Assembly (NCBI GenBank): GCA_965219015.1
Contig: CBDCNH010000013.1
Location: forward strand, 372,001 to 436,000
DNA from: CBDCNH01 sp965219015
GTDB taxonomy: Bacteria > Pseudomonadota > Alphaproteobacteria > Rhodobacterales > Rhodobacteraceae
Direction: 5' to 3'
DNA: 64,000 nucleotides
Positions 41,299-49,180 of this stretch are shown here, piece by piece (within the stretch, counting starts at the first letter, position 1; each line of letters starts with the position of its first letter). The notes beneath the pieces are model-generated. The model did not search any database. It was given only the letters and a program-made list of their open reading frames with translations, and was not told the origin of the DNA. A program made the translations under genes and the position numbers.

Positions 41299-41900
41299 AC
41301 CCAGGGCCGCGCCTCGGCCGACCGGCGCTCGAAGGCGTCGATGGCGGGCGTCTTCTCGAGCGAGAGCGCGATGTCGTCGAGGCCGTTCAGCAGGCAGTGC
41401 TTGCGGAACGCATCGACCTTGAAGCCGAACGACACGCCGTCCGCCGTCGTCACCGTCTGCGCCGCGAGGTCGACCGTCATGCGCGCGTTCGAGCCCTTGC
41501 GCGCCTCCTCCATCAGCGCGGCCACCTCGGCCTGCGGCAGCACCACGGGCAGGATGCCGTTCTTGAAGCAGTTGGCGTGGAAGATGTCGGCGAAGGACGG
41601 CGCGATCACGCAGCGGATGCCGAAGTCGAGGAGCGCCCAGGGCGCGTGCTCGCGGCTCGACCCGCAACCGAAGTTCTCGCCCGCGATCAGGATCTCCGCC
41701 TGCCGGTAGGCGGGCTCGTTGAGCACGAAGCCCTCGATCTCGCTGCCGTCGGGCCGGAAGCGCATCTCGTCGAAGAGGTTCGCCCCAAGCCCGGTGCGCG
41801 CGATCGTCTTCAGGAACTGCTTGGGGATGATCATGTCGGTGTCGACGTTGATCTGCGGCAACGGCGCCGCGACGCCGGTGAGGGTGGTGAAGGGGGTCAT
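41295..41900 (-). CDS. leuD: 3-isopropylmalate dehydratase small subunit
   Basis: The swivel-domain subunit (201 residues) of isopropylmalate isomerase, acting with LeuC. INVDTDMIIPKQFLKT near residue 20 and GENFGCGSSREHAPWAL near residues 74-90 are diagnostic, the latter binding substrate. DIFHANCFKNGILPV is also conserved. The gene is separated from leuC by about 1.8 kb of probably acquired sequence. The CTG of the following endonuclease-like gene overlaps its stop codon. Confidence 0.95.
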   Translation of the reverse strand: MTPFTTLTGVAAPLPQINVDTDMIIPKQFLKTIARTGLGANLFDEMRFRPDGSEIEGFVLNEPAYRQAEILIAGENFGCGSSREHAPWALLDFGIRCVIAPSFADIFHANCFKNGILPVVLPQAEVAALMEEARKGSNARMTVDLAAQTVTTADGVSFGFKVDAFRKHCLLNGLDDIALSLEKTPAIDAFERRSAEARPWV

Positions 41901-41984
41901 GTCACGTCCAGACTTTCAGAAAGATGTGCAGTTGATGCTATATCGGCTGCAGGTTGTCTGCGTAAATCCGTTGTCTGGAAGTTG

Positions 41985-42316
41985 CCTGGCAGTGCCTGCA
42001 GCACATGCTCGAAGTCGTCCCCTGTCAGGTCCATACCGTTCTTGCCGGTAAGGGCATCCAGTTCGCCGAGCAGCCCCGGAACAGGAACACGATCCTCTCC
42101 CGGCCGCTGCGCGTCGACTTGATCTGCGAGGCGAACGGGATCGAGCACTGCCTTGCGAAGCCCAATCACCCCTGGAGAGACGAGGATCAGGAAAGGATCC
42201 GGTGGATCGTTTTCCCGAGGAACGGCCAGGTCGAGCGAATGAACCGCACCATCAAGGACGCCACCGTCAAGCGCTTCCACTACGACAGCCACCAGGTCGA
42301 GCGAATGAACAGCTAG
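41985..42316 (+). pseudogene. Remnant of an IS481-family transposase (rve domain)
   Basis: A decayed plus-strand fragment of a DDE integrase-core transposase. The reading frame from about 42005 gives VHTVLAGKGIQFAEQPRNRN, CEANGIEHCLAKPNHPW and NGQVERMNRTIKDATVKRF, all hallmark IS481 stretches. Intact relatives read TDNGIQF where this has AGKGIQF, so a catalytic Asp is lost. About 15 extra residues interrupt the PNHPW-TNGQVERMN junction, and the frame stops at TAG 42314, soon after a second VERMN copy. The first catalytic Asp region and the C-terminus are missing. No terminal inverted repeats were recognised. It lies between leuD and the metallo-hydrolase gene. Confidence 0.82.
42226..42310 (+). 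repeat. 19-bp direct repeat inside the transposase remnant
   Basis: CCAGGTCGAGCGAATGAAC occurs at 42226-42244 and again at 42292-42310, 47 bp apart. The first copy is the normal QVERMN codons; the second sits where relatives have other residues, and a stop follows. It looks like a local duplication or template-switch scar. Confidence 0.8.
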
Positions 42317-42351
42317 GGTCAGCATGATCCTGACCTTGGCAGGCCGAGGGC

Positions 42352-43215
42352 TTACGGCCAGGTACGCTCACCCATGACGACGGCTGCACCGAGTTCCAGA
42401 TCGCCGACGTTCGAGAAGTCCGGATAGGCTCGCGTCATCGCTGCAACCAGTTCGGCCGATGTCGTCGCGTTCGGCACCTCGGCGTCGACCTTGTCGAGGT
42501 ACGTGCGCGTGAACTTCACCCCGGATGTGTCCTCGGAGCTTTCCCCGACCACGTGGCCCGAGATGACCCGGCTAGGGTTCAGGGCCAGCATTTCATCGAG
42601 GGACGCGCGCCATTTATCGCGCGCCGCCACGGTGGATGCGTCGGCGAGCCAGACATGCACATTTTCATAGACCAGCACGCCACCGAGGATGATCTCCTCC
42701 GACGGAACCCACAGGAACGTGTGTTCGGGATTGTCCCCTTCGAGGCCAACGATCTTCACCGGTTCCCCGTCGACCGTCATCGCATCGCCTTCGACCGGAC
42801 CGGGAATGACCGTGGCTGTCGGCGCGTTCTCTCCCAGGATGGGGGTCCAGAACGTCACCTTGCCGTCGATGCTGGCCTCGATCGCATCGATTGTCGGTTG
42901 AGTCGCGACGACTTCTGCGTCCGGAAAAGCAGCCGTGATAACGTCGAGGCCGAAGTAGAAGTCGGGATCCGGGTGACTGATATAGATGGTCTTCAGGGTG
43001 CGGCCGCTGTCCCTGACCATCTGCGCGACGGTTTCCGCGTCGTTCTTCTGGAATTGGGCGTCGACGAGAATTGCTTCCGTCGGGCCCATGATCAGGGACG
43101 ATGCGACGCCGAAGACGCTGGCGGCACCGGGGTTGAACGTCTCAACCTCCAGATCGGCGGCGTTTGCGAGAGTGGACGACATCATGAGGATCGCGCCTGC
43201 TGCAAGGGATTTCAT
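42352..43215 (-). CDS. Exported metallo-beta-lactamase-fold hydrolase, divergent metal site
   Basis: A 287-residue protein with a Sec signal peptide (AAGAILMMSSTLANA, cleavage near residue 19) and an MBL fold. The metal motif reads SHPDPDFYFGLD near residue 80, not HxHxDH, so only the first His and two Asps remain; similar HPDPD-YFG variants occur in some MBL families. VISGHVVGE near residue 213 supplies a later His. The reading frame is visibly lower in GC than its neighbours and sits beside a transposase remnant between leuD and leuC, which suggests acquisition. Substrate unknown. Confidence 0.85.
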   Translation of the reverse strand: MKSLAAGAILMMSSTLANAADLEVETFNPGAASVFGVASSLIMGPTEAILVDAQFQKNDAETVAQMVRDSGRTLKTIYISHPDPDFYFGLDVITAAFPDAEVVATQPTIDAIEASIDGKVTFWTPILGENAPTATVIPGPVEGDAMTVDGEPVKIVGLEGDNPEHTFLWVPSEEIILGGVLVYENVHVWLADASTVAARDKWRASLDEMLALNPSRVISGHVVGESSEDTSGVKFTRTYLDKVDAEVPNATTSAELVAAMTRAYPDFSNVGDLELGAAVVMGERTWP

Positions 43216-43256
43216 TGAATTTGCCTTTCTTCGAAGTGATGCGACCTGAACCGGGG

Positions 43257-43704
43257 TCAGGATGCGCGTTGGTCATCATGTTCCGGCCGGACCTCTAGTC
43301 GCGAGAGATCGATTGGTTCTGTCCTGCCGTCCGAATGGCGCAAAACCGTCGGATCGCCTGTCGCACCGTGCTCCTGCCGCAATGCTGCCGCTCGGCCGGC
43401 CAATCGTCCGACCTGTCGCTGCAGTTCCGGCGTTCCGATCCGGTTGGCAGCCGATGGATCGACGCCCGCGCGCAGCAGCGCCTCTGTGATGTGGCTGCGG
43501 TCGGGGGCGGACATTCCCTTGACGAACCGGGCTCTCCGAAGCCTTGCGGTCAGCGAAAGCTGCTCGCGCGCCCTTCCCGTGAACCAGCGCGGCGGCTTCA
43601 GCGGTGAGCCCGCAGTCGAGCGCCACCGTCGGGGACATCGGGATGTCCGCCGGCTGGTGGAAGAGACCCTCGCCAAAGCGATGGACCTCACGCGCCAGCC
43701 TCAC
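43257..43704 (-). pseudogene. Frameshifted conserved-looking gene after leuC
   Basis: Two overlapping frames look like one gene. GTG at 43704 overlaps the leuC stop as GTGA and reads RLAREVHRFGEGLFHQPADI and MSPTVALDCGLTAEAAALVHG. After a one-base shift near 43570-43582 (CGCCCTTCCCG on the plus strand) the frame continues as REQLSLTARLRRARFVKGM and IDLSRLEVRPEHDD to a stop at 43257. The combined product would be about 148 residues. Neither half has a motif I recognise. Possibilities are a real frameshift, a sequencing error in a G run, or two short genes. The leuC coupling favours one original gene. Confidence 0.6.
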
Positions 43705-45101
43705 AGCATCTCCCGCACGTCGGTCAGCCGGCCGGTGATGGCGGCGGCGGCGGCCATCGCGGGGCTCATCAGGTGGGTGCGGCCGCCGCGGCCCTGGCGG
43801 CCCTCGAAGTTGCGGTTCGAGGTGGCCGCGCAGCGCTCGCCGGGCGCGAGCTGGTCGGGGTTCATCGCGAGGCACATCGAGCAGCCGGCAAGGCGCCACT
43901 CGAAGCCCGCGGCGACGAACACCTCCGCGAGTCCCTCGTCCTCGGCCTGGGCGCGCACCAGCCCCGAGCCCGGCACGACCATCGCGCGGAGCCCGTCGCG
44001 GACCTTGTGGCCGCGCAGGATCGCGGCGGCGGCGCGCAGATCCTCGATGCGGCCGTTGGTGCAGGAGCCGATGAACACCGTGTCGATGGCGACGTCGGCG
44101 AGGCGCGTGCCGGGCTCGAGGCCCATGTAGGCGAGCGAGCGGCGGACCGCCTCGGCCTTGCCGGGGCCGAAGTCCTCGGGCGCGGGCACGGTGCCGGTGA
44201 TCGGCAGCACGTCCTCGGGCGAGGTGCCCCAGGTGACGACGGGCGCGATGTCCTCGCCCCGCAGCGTCACCACCTTGTCGAACTGCGCGCCCTCGTCGGA
44301 GACGAGCGTGCGCCACCAGGCGAGCGCCGCCTCCCAGGCCGCGCCCTTCGGCGCGTGCGGGCGGCCCATGACGTAGGCGAACGTGGTCTCGTCGGGCGCG
44401 ATGAGCCCCGCCCGCGCGCCGCCTTCGATGGCCATGTTGCAGACCGTCATGCGGCCCTCCATCGACAGCGCGCGGATCGCCTCGCCGCAGTACTCGATGA
44501 CGTGGCCGGTGCCGCCCGCGGTGCCGGTGGCGCCGATGACGCTGAGGGTGATGTCCTTCGCGGTCACGCCGGGGCCGAGCGCGCCGGTGATCTCGACCTT
44601 CATGTTGCGCGCCTTGCGCTGGATCAGCGTCTGCGTGGCGAGCACGTGCTCGACCTCGGAGGTGCCGATGCCGTGCGCGAGCGCGCCGAAGGCGCCGTGC
44701 GTGGCGGTGTGGCTGTCGCCGCACACGACGGTCATGCCCGGCAGCGTCCAGCCCTGCTCGGGGCCGACGATGTGGACGATGCCCTGCCGCACGTCGCTGA
44801 CGGGGTAGTAATGCACGCCGAACTCGCGCGCGTTGCGGTCGAGCGTCTCGACCTGGATACGGCTCTCGGCGTTGTCGATGTGCGCGTCGCGGCCCTCGGT
44901 CGTGGGCACGTTGTGGTCCGGCACCGCGATGGTGCGCTCGGGCGCGCGGACGCGGCGGCCGGCGAGGCGCAGGCCCTCGAAGGCCTGCGGGCTCGTCACC
45001 TCGTGGACGAGGTGGCGGTCGATGTAGAGGAGCGAGGTGCCGTCGTCGTCGGCGGAGACGAGGTGGTCGTCCCAGATCTTGTCGTAGAGCGTGCGGGGCA
45101 T
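43701..45101 (-). CDS. leuC: 3-isopropylmalate dehydratase large subunit
   Basis: The aconitase-superfamily subunit (466 residues) carrying the 4Fe-4S cluster of isopropylmalate isomerase. Cluster and substrate motifs are seen: CGDSHTATHGAFGALAHGIG near residues 128-147, FIGSCTNGRIEDL near residue 347 and GCSMCLAMNPD near residue 407, giving the three Cys ligands, and SNRNFEGRQG near residue 427. The ATG at 45101 has a weak ribosome binding site. A short ORF and a GC-rich hairpin lie just upstream. Its partner leuD is 1.8 kb away. Confidence 0.96.
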   Translation of the reverse strand: MPRTLYDKIWDDHLVSADDDGTSLLYIDRHLVHEVTSPQAFEGLRLAGRRVRAPERTIAVPDHNVPTTEGRDAHIDNAESRIQVETLDRNAREFGVHYYPVSDVRQGIVHIVGPEQGWTLPGMTVVCGDSHTATHGAFGALAHGIGTSEVEHVLATQTLIQRKARNMKVEITGALGPGVTAKDITLSVIGATGTAGGTGHVIEYCGEAIRALSMEGRMTVCNMAIEGGARAGLIAPDETTFAYVMGRPHAPKGAAWEAALAWWRTLVSDEGAQFDKVVTLRGEDIAPVVTWGTSPEDVLPITGTVPAPEDFGPGKAEAVRRSLAYMGLEPGTRLADVAIDTVFIGSCTNGRIEDLRAAAAILRGHKVRDGLRAMVVPGSGLVRAQAEDEGLAEVFVAAGFEWRLAGCSMCLAMNPDQLAPGERCAATSNRNFEGRQGRGGRTHLMSPAMAAAAAITGRLTDVREML

Positions 45102-45146
45102 GGGCGGGGTCCGGTGCTGGAGGGCGGGATGCGGGCCGGGACGCCC

Positions 45147-45233
45147 TCAGCCGCGCGCCAGCACCGACCGCGCATCGCCGAAGAAGCGCCAGGGCAGGCG
45201 CTTCCGGTCGTCGAGGAGAATCTTCCGGCGCAT
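45147..45233 (-). CDS. Possible 28-residue leader ORF upstream of leuC
   Basis: An ATG-to-TGA frame of 28 codons ends 45 bp before leuC. The peptide has about five Leu and several Arg residues, beginning MRRKILLDD. After its stop, GAGGGCG and CGCCCTC can pair into a stem with a GC-rich loop before the leuC start. This resembles a leader-peptide arrangement, but there is no T-run and Leu codons are not clustered strongly. It may be spurious. Confidence 0.25.
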   Translation of the reverse strand: MRRKILLDDRKRLPWRFFGDARSVLARG

Positions 45234-45243
45234 CCGCACGGGG

Positions 45244-45771
45244 TTACGCCGACCGGCGACGCCTCGCAAGGGCAAGCGCGGCCAGACCGGCACCCAGAAG
45301 GCTCGCGGCGGCCGGCAGCGGCACCGCGGCCGGCGCGACCTCGTAGAAGCCGAGGCTCACGTTGGTCTCGAAGCCCGGCGCGAGGACGTCGAAGTACCAC
45401 TCGCCCGGCGTGTCGGCGCCATCGGTGAGGCTGAACACCAACTCGCCGGGCGCGAGCACCAGCATGGTCGCGTCGTCGAGCGTGAACGCGACCGGGCTCG
45501 AGACCGTGATGCCGCCGAAGCCGCCCCCGCCCGGACCCGTCACGAAGCCGGTGAGCGGATCCCACGACGGCGCCGTGCTGCCGCCGAGGAGCTGGTCGAG
45601 GGTGGTGCCCCCAATCGTGAACGATGCCGCCGTAAGCGGCCCGCCGGACGCGGGCGCCTCGAAGCCGCCGAGCCGGGCGCCGCCGTCGACGTCGAAGACG
45701 TCATAGCTCGCCGCCGGGGCTTGGAGGGGAAGGGAGAATGAGATCATAGCGATGGCAAGGACGCGTTGCAT
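45244..45771 (-). CDS. VPLPA-CTERM sorting domain protein
   Basis: A 175-residue exported protein with a Sec signal (AIAMISFSLPLQAPA, cleavage near residue 21) and the C-terminal tripartite signal VPLPAAASLLGAG, hydrophobic helix and ARRRR. The rest is Gly/Ser/Ala-rich with few charged residues. It is the second such protein in the window, unrelated in its mature part to the first. AAGGGA precedes the ATG at the right distance. It is transcribed in the same direction as leuC but from its own probable promoter. The exosortase is encoded elsewhere. Confidence 0.88.
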   Translation of the reverse strand: MQRVLAIAMISFSLPLQAPAASYDVFDVDGGARLGGFEAPASGGPLTAASFTIGGTTLDQLLGGSTAPSWDPLTGFVTGPGGGGFGGITVSSPVAFTLDDATMLVLAPGELVFSLTDGADTPGEWYFDVLAPGFETNVSLGFYEVAPAAVPLPAAASLLGAGLAALALARRRRSA

Positions 45772-45892
45772 GAGAGAATCCCTTCGGTGTGAATGGACCC
45801 AGTCTACGACAGGAGTCGCGAATCGCGAAGCTCGCCGGTGCGACGGGATGCCGATTGCGCGACGTGCCGGTGTCCGTCATCGATGGGGGACG

Positions 45893-46489
45893 ATGTCACG
45901 CATCCGGACCATCATCGCAGCGGCGCTCCTGATCGGCGCGTGCGGACCGGCAGGGGCGGAGATGTACAAGGGTTACGAGACGCCGGACTATGCCGTCGAG
46001 CGGCGCGAGACGCTGCCCGAGGGCACTGTCGAGATCCGCGACTATAGGGCCGGGACGGTGGCCGAGGTGACTGTCCCCGGCAGCCGGTCGGGCGCGCGCG
46101 GCGCGGGGTTCCGCAAGCTCGCGGGCTACATCTTCGGCGGCAATGCGGCGGGCGACAAGATCGCCATGACCACGCCGGTGACGCAGATGGCGGCGCCCGA
46201 TGGCGGCTGGACGGTCCGCTTCGCAATGCCCGCCGACCGTGCGGCAAGCCTGCCCGCGCCACGCGATGCCACGGTGCGTTTCGCCACGACCGGGCCCGTG
46301 CGCCGCCTCGTCCTCGAATTCGGCGGCATCCCGTTCGAGGGCCGTATCGACCGCCGGATCGCCGCCGTGCGCGCCTTCGCCGCGGCGCAGGGGCTCGCGG
46401 TCGACGGCGCGCCGGTCCTGATGTTCTACGATCCGCCGTTCGCGCTGCCCTGGACGCGCCGCAACGAGGTCGCGCTCACGCTGCGCTGA
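45893..46489 (+). CDS. SOUL-family haem-binding protein, exported
   Basis: A 198-residue protein of the SOUL/HBP family with a probable lipoprotein or Sec signal (IRTIIAAALLIGACGPAGA, lipobox IGAC near residue 16). YETPDYAVERRE near residue 27, YIFGGNAAGDKIAMTTPVTQ near residues 80-99 and FYDPPFALPWTRRNEV at the C-terminus are the canonical SOUL motifs. Homologues bind haem or porphyrin, but the bacterial function is poorly known. ATG at 45893 is chosen to include the signal. It is divergent from the VPLPA-CTERM gene, 121 bp away. Confidence 0.92.
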   Translation: MSRIRTIIAAALLIGACGPAGAEMYKGYETPDYAVERRETLPEGTVEIRDYRAGTVAEVTVPGSRSGARGAGFRKLAGYIFGGNAAGDKIAMTTPVTQMAAPDGGWTVRFAMPADRAASLPAPRDATVRFATTGPVRRLVLEFGGIPFEGRIDRRIAAVRAFAAAQGLAVDGAPVLMFYDPPFALPWTRRNEVALTLR

Positions 46490-46550
46490 GCGTGGCTGGC
46501 TTGCGGGGCGGTTTGGTGCGAGGCTCGGCCGAGGCAGCCCGATCACAGCC

Positions 46551-47927
46551 ATGAACGAACTCGACCCCACCGTCTCGGCCTGGTTCCACACCGCGGTGCG
46601 GACGCTCGATGCGTTCCTCACGAGCCTCGCGGAGCCGTACCGGCTGTGGCAGATCGCGCTCATCCTCGCGATCTGGGGCGCGGCCTATCTCGGCCGGATG
46701 CTTGCGGCGCCCCGGCTCTACGCCTGGATGCGGGGACGCGAGGGCTGGCCGAAGTGGCGCCTCCGGGCGCTGGTGCTGATCCACAAGCGGCTTCGCAGCA
46801 TCATCTTCGTCGTCCTCGCCTGGGCCGTCGTCGGCCTCTTCCGCGAGCTCGCCTGGCCGCAGCGGAGCGCCATCGTCTTCGTCGCCGCGACGCTCGCGAC
46901 CGCTTGGCTCGTCGTGGGGCTCCTCGCGCGCATCATCCGCAACCGCTTCCTGCGCCGGATCGTGACCTGGGGCGCCTGGATCTACGTGACGCTCCTCGTG
47001 CTCGGCGTGCTGCCCGACGCCGAGCGCGGACTCGACAGCCTCGCGGTGCCGCTCGGCACCTACACGATCTCGGTCCTCGACGTCCTGAAGGCGCTCGTCA
47101 TCACCGGGGTGCTCTTCACGCTGGCGCGGCTCGCCTCGTCGAACGCGGCGCGGACGCTGTCTTCGAACGAGGACATCTCGCCGTCGATGCGCGTCCTCGT
47201 CATCAAGGTGATGCAGGTCGTGCTCTACGGCTCGGCGTTCTTCATCGGCCTGAAGGCGGTCGGGTTCGACCTGACCGGGCTCGCGGTGCTCTCGGGCGCG
47301 ATCGGCGTGGGGCTCGGGTTCGGGCTGCAGAAGGTCGTCTCGAACCTCGTCTCCGGGGTCATCATCCTCCTCGACAAGTCGGTGAAGCCCGGCGACGTGA
47401 TCTCGCTCGGCGAGACCTTCGGCTGGATCAACGCGCTCGGCGCCCGCTACGTCTCGGTCGTCACCCGCGACGGCAAGGAGTACCTGATCCCGAACGAGGA
47501 TCTCATCACCGGGCAGGTGGTGAACTGGTCCCACTCCAACGACTTCGTGCGGCTCGACCTGTTCTTCGGCACGTCCTATGGCGACGATCCGCACAAGGTC
47601 CGCGCGCTCGCCGTCGAGGCCGCGCAGGCCGCGCGGCGGGTGCTCAGGACGCGGCCGGCGGTCTGCCATATCGTCGGCTTCGGCGACAGCTCGGTCGACT
47701 ACATCCTGCGGTTCTGGATCCGTGACCCGACCGAGGGGCTGACCAACGTGCGGGGTGCGGTCTACCTGGCGCTCTGGGACACGTTCAAGGCGAACGGCAT
47801 CTCGATCCCGTTCCCGCAGCGCGAGGTGCGCGTGCTCGACAGGGCGGGCTCGACCCTCACCGACCGCGAAACCGCCGTGCATCCCGACCACGGGTCCGCC
47901 ATGACGGAAGGCGAAGCCGCCGAATGA
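46551..47927 (+). CDS. MscS-family mechanosensitive ion channel
   Basis: A 458-residue channel with about five to six transmembrane helices. The pore helix AIGVGLGFGLQKVVSNLVSG near residues 246-265 has the Gly/Ala pattern of MscS TM3, and the following DKSVKPGDVISLGETFGWI, YLIPNEDLITGQVVNWSHSN segments form the beta domain. GRVxxFGFGLQ-like spacing and length match the MscS superfamily group common in Alphaproteobacteria. It is not closely similar to the other MscS protein in the window, so the two are not a recent duplication. Its last 71 bp overlap the convergent PAP2 gene. Confidence 0.92.
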   Translation: MNELDPTVSAWFHTAVRTLDAFLTSLAEPYRLWQIALILAIWGAAYLGRMLAAPRLYAWMRGREGWPKWRLRALVLIHKRLRSIIFVVLAWAVVGLFRELAWPQRSAIVFVAATLATAWLVVGLLARIIRNRFLRRIVTWGAWIYVTLLVLGVLPDAERGLDSLAVPLGTYTISVLDVLKALVITGVLFTLARLASSNAARTLSSNEDISPSMRVLVIKVMQVVLYGSAFFIGLKAVGFDLTGLAVLSGAIGVGLGFGLQKVVSNLVSGVIILLDKSVKPGDVISLGETFGWINALGARYVSVVTRDGKEYLIPNEDLITGQVVNWSHSNDFVRLDLFFGTSYGDDPHKVRALAVEAAQAARRVLRTRPAVCHIVGFGDSSVDYILRFWIRDPTEGLTNVRGAVYLALWDTFKANGISIPFPQREVRVLDRAGSTLTDRETAVHPDHGSAMTEGEAAE

Positions 47928-48453
47928 GCCGCCCGAGCGCAGCCTGCGCCGCAGCACGCGCACGGGACGGCCGGCGCAGGACACGGTTCGCGACATGTCC
48001 GAGCACCCCGCCCGCGAGCACCTGCCAGATGTCGTGCTTGGCTGCCGTCAGGCGGGAGAGGCCGGTGAACGCCGCCGCGAACACCACGATAGCCTGCACG
48101 GCCGGGCTCGCCGCAAGGCAGGTTCGAATGAGCTCGCTCGCTCCGAAGGTGGCGGCGGCGGCATGCGCCGACGGAAAGCCCGCATCGCCGCCATTCGGTC
48201 TTCGCGAGATCGCTTTCGAGCCGAGCGCCGCCTTCGACCCGTGCGCCGTGACGAGAAGCGCGCCGAAGCGGACGAGGTACTCCCCGGCCGATCCGGTCTT
48301 CGCGCTGCACGCGAGCCCGAGCACCGGGAGCGCGATCTGCAGGTTGTCGCCGTAGCGCTCGGCGCTGGGCACCGTGATGAGCACCGTCGCTCCGAGGACC
48401 GCGACGACGACATGCGCGAAGACGATGCGGCGAAGCCAGGGGAGGACGGCCAT
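47857..48453 (-). CDS. PAP2-family phosphatase
   Basis: A 198-residue membrane phosphatase of the phosphatidic acid phosphatase 2 superfamily. The three active-site motifs are present: KAISRRPNGG near residue 80, FPSAHA near residue 92 and SRLTAAKHDIWQ near residue 132, giving the Lys/Arg, Ser-His and Arg/His/Asp residues. Four to five hydrophobic helices are visible. It may dephosphorylate undecaprenyl diphosphate, phosphatidates or a lipid intermediate. ATG at 48453 is chosen because the first helix follows. The Arg-rich tail overlaps the MscS gene. Confidence 0.88.
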   Translation of the reverse strand: MAVLPWLRRIVFAHVVVAVLGATVLITVPSAERYGDNLQIALPVLGLACSAKTGSAGEYLVRFGALLVTAHGSKAALGSKAISRRPNGGDAGFPSAHAAAATFGASELIRTCLAASPAVQAIVVFAAAFTGLSRLTAAKHDIWQVLAGGVLGHVANRVLRRPSRARAAAQAALGRLIRRLRLPSWRTRGRDARRFRGR

Positions 48454-48604
48454 CGGAGAAGTCCTGATCGCGAAAGCGCGCCCTCCCTGCGCCGGAATGT
48501 CCGCTGGACGCAAGCGGAACCCGGCGCTAGGTGTTTCGGCGATGGAAGCGGGAGCCTTGGTGCGCCGCCTGCTCCACCCTACCGACGCCGCGAAAGGACC
48601 GCCC

Positions 48605-49168
48605 GTGTCCCATACCGAAGAACCTTCCGGCACGCGCCGCGATTTCCTGTTCTACGCCACCGCGGGCGCCGGGGCGATCGCGCTCGGCGCGGGCGTCTGG
48701 CCGCTCGTCAACCAGATGAACCCGTCGGCCGATGTCGAGGCGCTGTCCTCGATCGACGTCGACGTGAGCAGCGTCGCGGAAGGCACGCAGATCACCGTGA
48801 AGTTTCTCGGGAAGCCCGTCTTCATCCGGCACCGCACCGCCAAGGAGATCGAGGAGGCCAACGCGGTCGACCTCGCCGACCTGCCGGACCCGCTCGCCGA
48901 GAACGCCAACATCGCGGGCGACGCGCAGGCCACCGACGAGAACCGCGCGATGCCCGACAAGCCGGAGTGGCTGGTGATGCTCGGCGTCTGCACGCATCTC
49001 GGCTGCGTCCCGCTCGGCGACGGCGCGGGCGACTACGACGGCTGGTTCTGCCCGTGCCACGGGTCGCAGTACGATACCGCCGGCCGGATCCGTCGCGGTC
49101 CCGCGCCGCGCAACCTCGAGATTCCGGTCGCGAAGTTCACCGACGACACGACGATCAAGCTCGGCTGA
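48605..49168 (+). CDS. petA: Ubiquinol-cytochrome c reductase iron-sulfur (Rieske) subunit
   Basis: The Rieske 2Fe-2S protein of cytochrome bc1, 187 residues. A Tat-type TRRDFLFYATAGAGAIA near residue 10 forms the uncleaved membrane anchor. The cluster ligands lie in CTHLGC near residue 130 and CPCHGS near residue 150, with the intervening linker typical of alphaproteobacteria. GTG at 48605 is preceded by AAAGGA. A weak promoter-like pair (TTGGTG, TACCGA) lies about 30-60 bp upstream. It heads the petABC operon. Confidence 0.96.
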   Translation: MSHTEEPSGTRRDFLFYATAGAGAIALGAGVWPLVNQMNPSADVEALSSIDVDVSSVAEGTQITVKFLGKPVFIRHRTAKEIEEANAVDLADLPDPLAENANIAGDAQATDENRAMPDKPEWLVMLGVCTHLGCVPLGDGAGDYDGWFCPCHGSQYDTAGRIRRGPAPRNLEIPVAKFTDDTTIKLG

Positions 49169-49180
49169 GGAGACGCAGCA

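Noticed and set aside
41897..42325. A 142-codon minus-strand ORF between leuD and the MBL gene
   Set aside because: It is the antisense of the transposase remnant, whose plus-strand frame matches a known family.
35306..47927. Recent duplication of the two MscS genes
   Set aside because: The proteins differ in length, helix number and pore sequence, so they are separate subfamilies.
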